NCBI GenBank assembly: GCA_005656395.1
Contig: SRSI01000079.1
Coordinates: 1,612,001 to 1,676,000, forward strand
DNA length: 64,000 nt
Origin: Strongyloides papillosus
Lineage: Eukaryota > Nematoda > Chromadorea > Rhabditida > Strongyloididae
Direction: 5' to 3'
In this document: piece after piece, positions 62,501-64,000 of the stretch
Position numbering within the stretch: position 1 is the first letter of the stretch
How the letters are laid out: every line of letters begins with the position of its first letter
Program-made: the position numbers and the translations under genes
The notes under the pieces: model-generated
The model's database searches: none
What the model was told of the DNA's origin: nothing
Seen by the model: only the letters and a program-made list of their open reading frames with translations

Positions 62501-64000
62501 TCTATCACTTTACTCGTTATTTTTTTATTATTTTTGTTTTGATATATCTTTAATTGATGGTGTGAGGAAAAAAAATTATTACAAGATAACTTGTCACTCC
62601 ATTTCCCTTCCTCTAATTAATTTTTAATGATTTAAAATTTATTTATTTATCTGGTGGAGTTAATGATATTTATGTTAAAGGGGTAATTTGATTAGATGTA
62701 TATTTTATTTACAATATAGATTATATCAATTAAACCCCCAAATTTTATGTAATAAATAAAAAGATATACCAAAAAGTATTAAAAGCTCAATAAAAAGTAC
62801 AAAGCATGTAAATGATATCTCATCCTCTTTATTTATATATTAAGCTACCAACCATATGTCAAAAATTGTAAGGTTACTTATAATGACATTTACCATACAT
62901 TTTGTGTACCTCGAAAATCTTAACGTTTATAATTATTGCATTTTATTTGTAAGAATATGAAAATAGATCTATATATAGTATAAATTAGATGTTGATTCAA
63001 GAAAGGGGGGAATAAGTTATGTATGAGTGATACCATTATTAAATAATTATCTTTAGATCATGCAATTAAAAATACCCTAATATCCATTATCTTATTCATC
63101 AATTGCCAAAAAGCCTATGTCATTACTTAAAATATTAACATCATCTCCAAAACACACCACCACCAAATGTTCTTTTTATAAATTTAAAAATATATTATAT
63201 TAAAGATACATAATAAATATATACATATATAGATATAATGTAGTTAAATTGGATATTCATTAGAATTAGCATCATTCAAACTACCTAATAGATGGCAATT
63301 GTCAAAAATATAGATGTATGAATGGCTTTGTTTGATATTGCATGATATAGTTAATAGGAGAAAATAGATAGTTACAAATTTAGATGAACATATAATTTGG
63401 GCAATATTGAATTAATATTTAATAAGAGGACTAAGAAAAAGTTTTTACTCTCTTAAAAAGTTATAAACAGCTTCCATGTACTCATATTTTCGTGATAATC
63501 ATCCCTTTGAATGAATTTTATATATTATTTTTAAAATGTTTTCTTATCTCAATTGTTATTCATTAACATATATTTATAAAAATATAATATTTCATACTTT
63601 TCAAATAATTTTTCTTATATTCTAATATTGTATTTATTAAATTAATTAGCCTCATTATTTTTATATATTTTTGTTAATGTTAATTAGTCTATTCTTTTAT
63701 AATTAAAGTCATATCAAAAGGATCAATGGTTTTTTGACATTTTATTAGATATAAAAATAAACAATAAATCCGATTAGGCGGCTTACATGATAAATATCAA
63801 TTAAAATTATTTTATTTAATAAAAAAATGAGTGGAAGTTATTTTTAATTTATTATTTATTTAATATCATAATTCTGCAAAAAAGGATATATTTATTAACC
63901 GTTTTCTATTAACAATTTACCTATTATCATCGGAAATTTTATTAGTAATGTGAGAAGATATAAAAAGTATGATGATAGTATTGAAAAAATAGAAATATTT
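47510..64000. other. 16.5-kb gene desert
   Basis: No open frame here has coding character; frames are Phe/Ile/Lys/Asn runs typical of AT-rich DNA. Homopolymers and short AT microsatellites are frequent (for example TA repeats near 61260 and a GA run near 62332). A few islands are less AT-rich than their surroundings: about 49490-49600, 53205-53260, 54865-54915, 55245-55300, 57395-57480, 59470-59600 and 60395-60430. They could be regulatory elements or short non-coding RNAs, or simply composition noise. No tRNA-like A/B box pair was noticed. Confidence 0.55.
59480..59550. repeat. 12-bp perfect inverted repeat, 47-nt loop
   Basis: TTGACACTTCCT (59480-59491) is mirrored by AGGAAGTGTCAA (59539-59550). 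The arms are not AT-only, so a chance match at this spacing is unlikely but possible. The interior does not pair further, which argues against a classical microRNA hairpin. Confidence 0.6.

Overview
The window looks like nuclear DNA of a small, very AT-rich nematode genome, most like a Strongyloides-type (Strongyloididae) worm. This rests on introns of about 36-50 nt with GTAAGT-like donors and TTTTCAG/TTTAG acceptors, base composition of roughly four-fifths A+T outside genes, a transthyretin-like (TTR) gene, a nematode-type class 2 (LIPS) lipase, a tRNA gene with A and B boxes, and secreted Cys-rich proteins with dibasic cleavage sites. The species is inferred from style only; no alignment was possible. 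Exon joins were worked out by hand from splice consensus and frame continuity.

Layout. At 1-1380 (minus) lies the 5' part of a DEDDh RNA exonuclease (REXO type) that runs off the left edge. A 3.1 kb gap with possible coding fragments follows. On the plus strand come a kinase-like protein with an NFG instead of DFG motif and two C-terminal membrane helices (4507-6455) and a secreted lipase (6669-7885). On the minus strand are tRNA-Arg(TCG) (8058-8129), an unrecognised acidic 156-aa protein, and a 1814-aa Sec16 homologue in five exons (9655-15972), the scaffold of ER exit sites.

From 16732 to 22478 three minus-strand genes encode secreted, cysteine-rich, repeat-bearing proteins. All have a signal peptide and a basic K/R cleavage site, and two share a C-terminal Cys module. 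This looks like a small lineage-specific extracellular or cuticle-type gene family and is the most distinctive functional locus here. Then come a TTR-like gene (24125-24630, plus) facing a four-helix membrane protein (24656-25674, minus) with only 25 nt between stop codons, a small neuropeptide-like precursor with an internal RFG (26421-26678, minus), a TAF3 homologue with a histone fold and C-terminal PHD finger (30968-33611, plus), and an F-box protein with a C-terminal membrane helix (34457-35650, minus).

From about 36.8 to 44.7 kb the sequence is a graveyard. At least four long coding-like stretches carry in-frame stops and frameshifts, and the region is flanked by two directly repeated ~91-bp sequences. 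After it lies an intact DRAM/FRAG1-type six-helix membrane protein (46468-47509, plus). The last 16.5 kb shows no credible gene; it holds AT-rich sequence with a few less AT-rich islands and one notable 12-bp inverted repeat.

The genes do not form one pathway. They combine housekeeping functions (secretory scaffold, TFIID subunit, RNA exonuclease, tRNA) with secreted, nematode-type products (Cys-rich proteins, lipase, TTR, putative neuropeptide).
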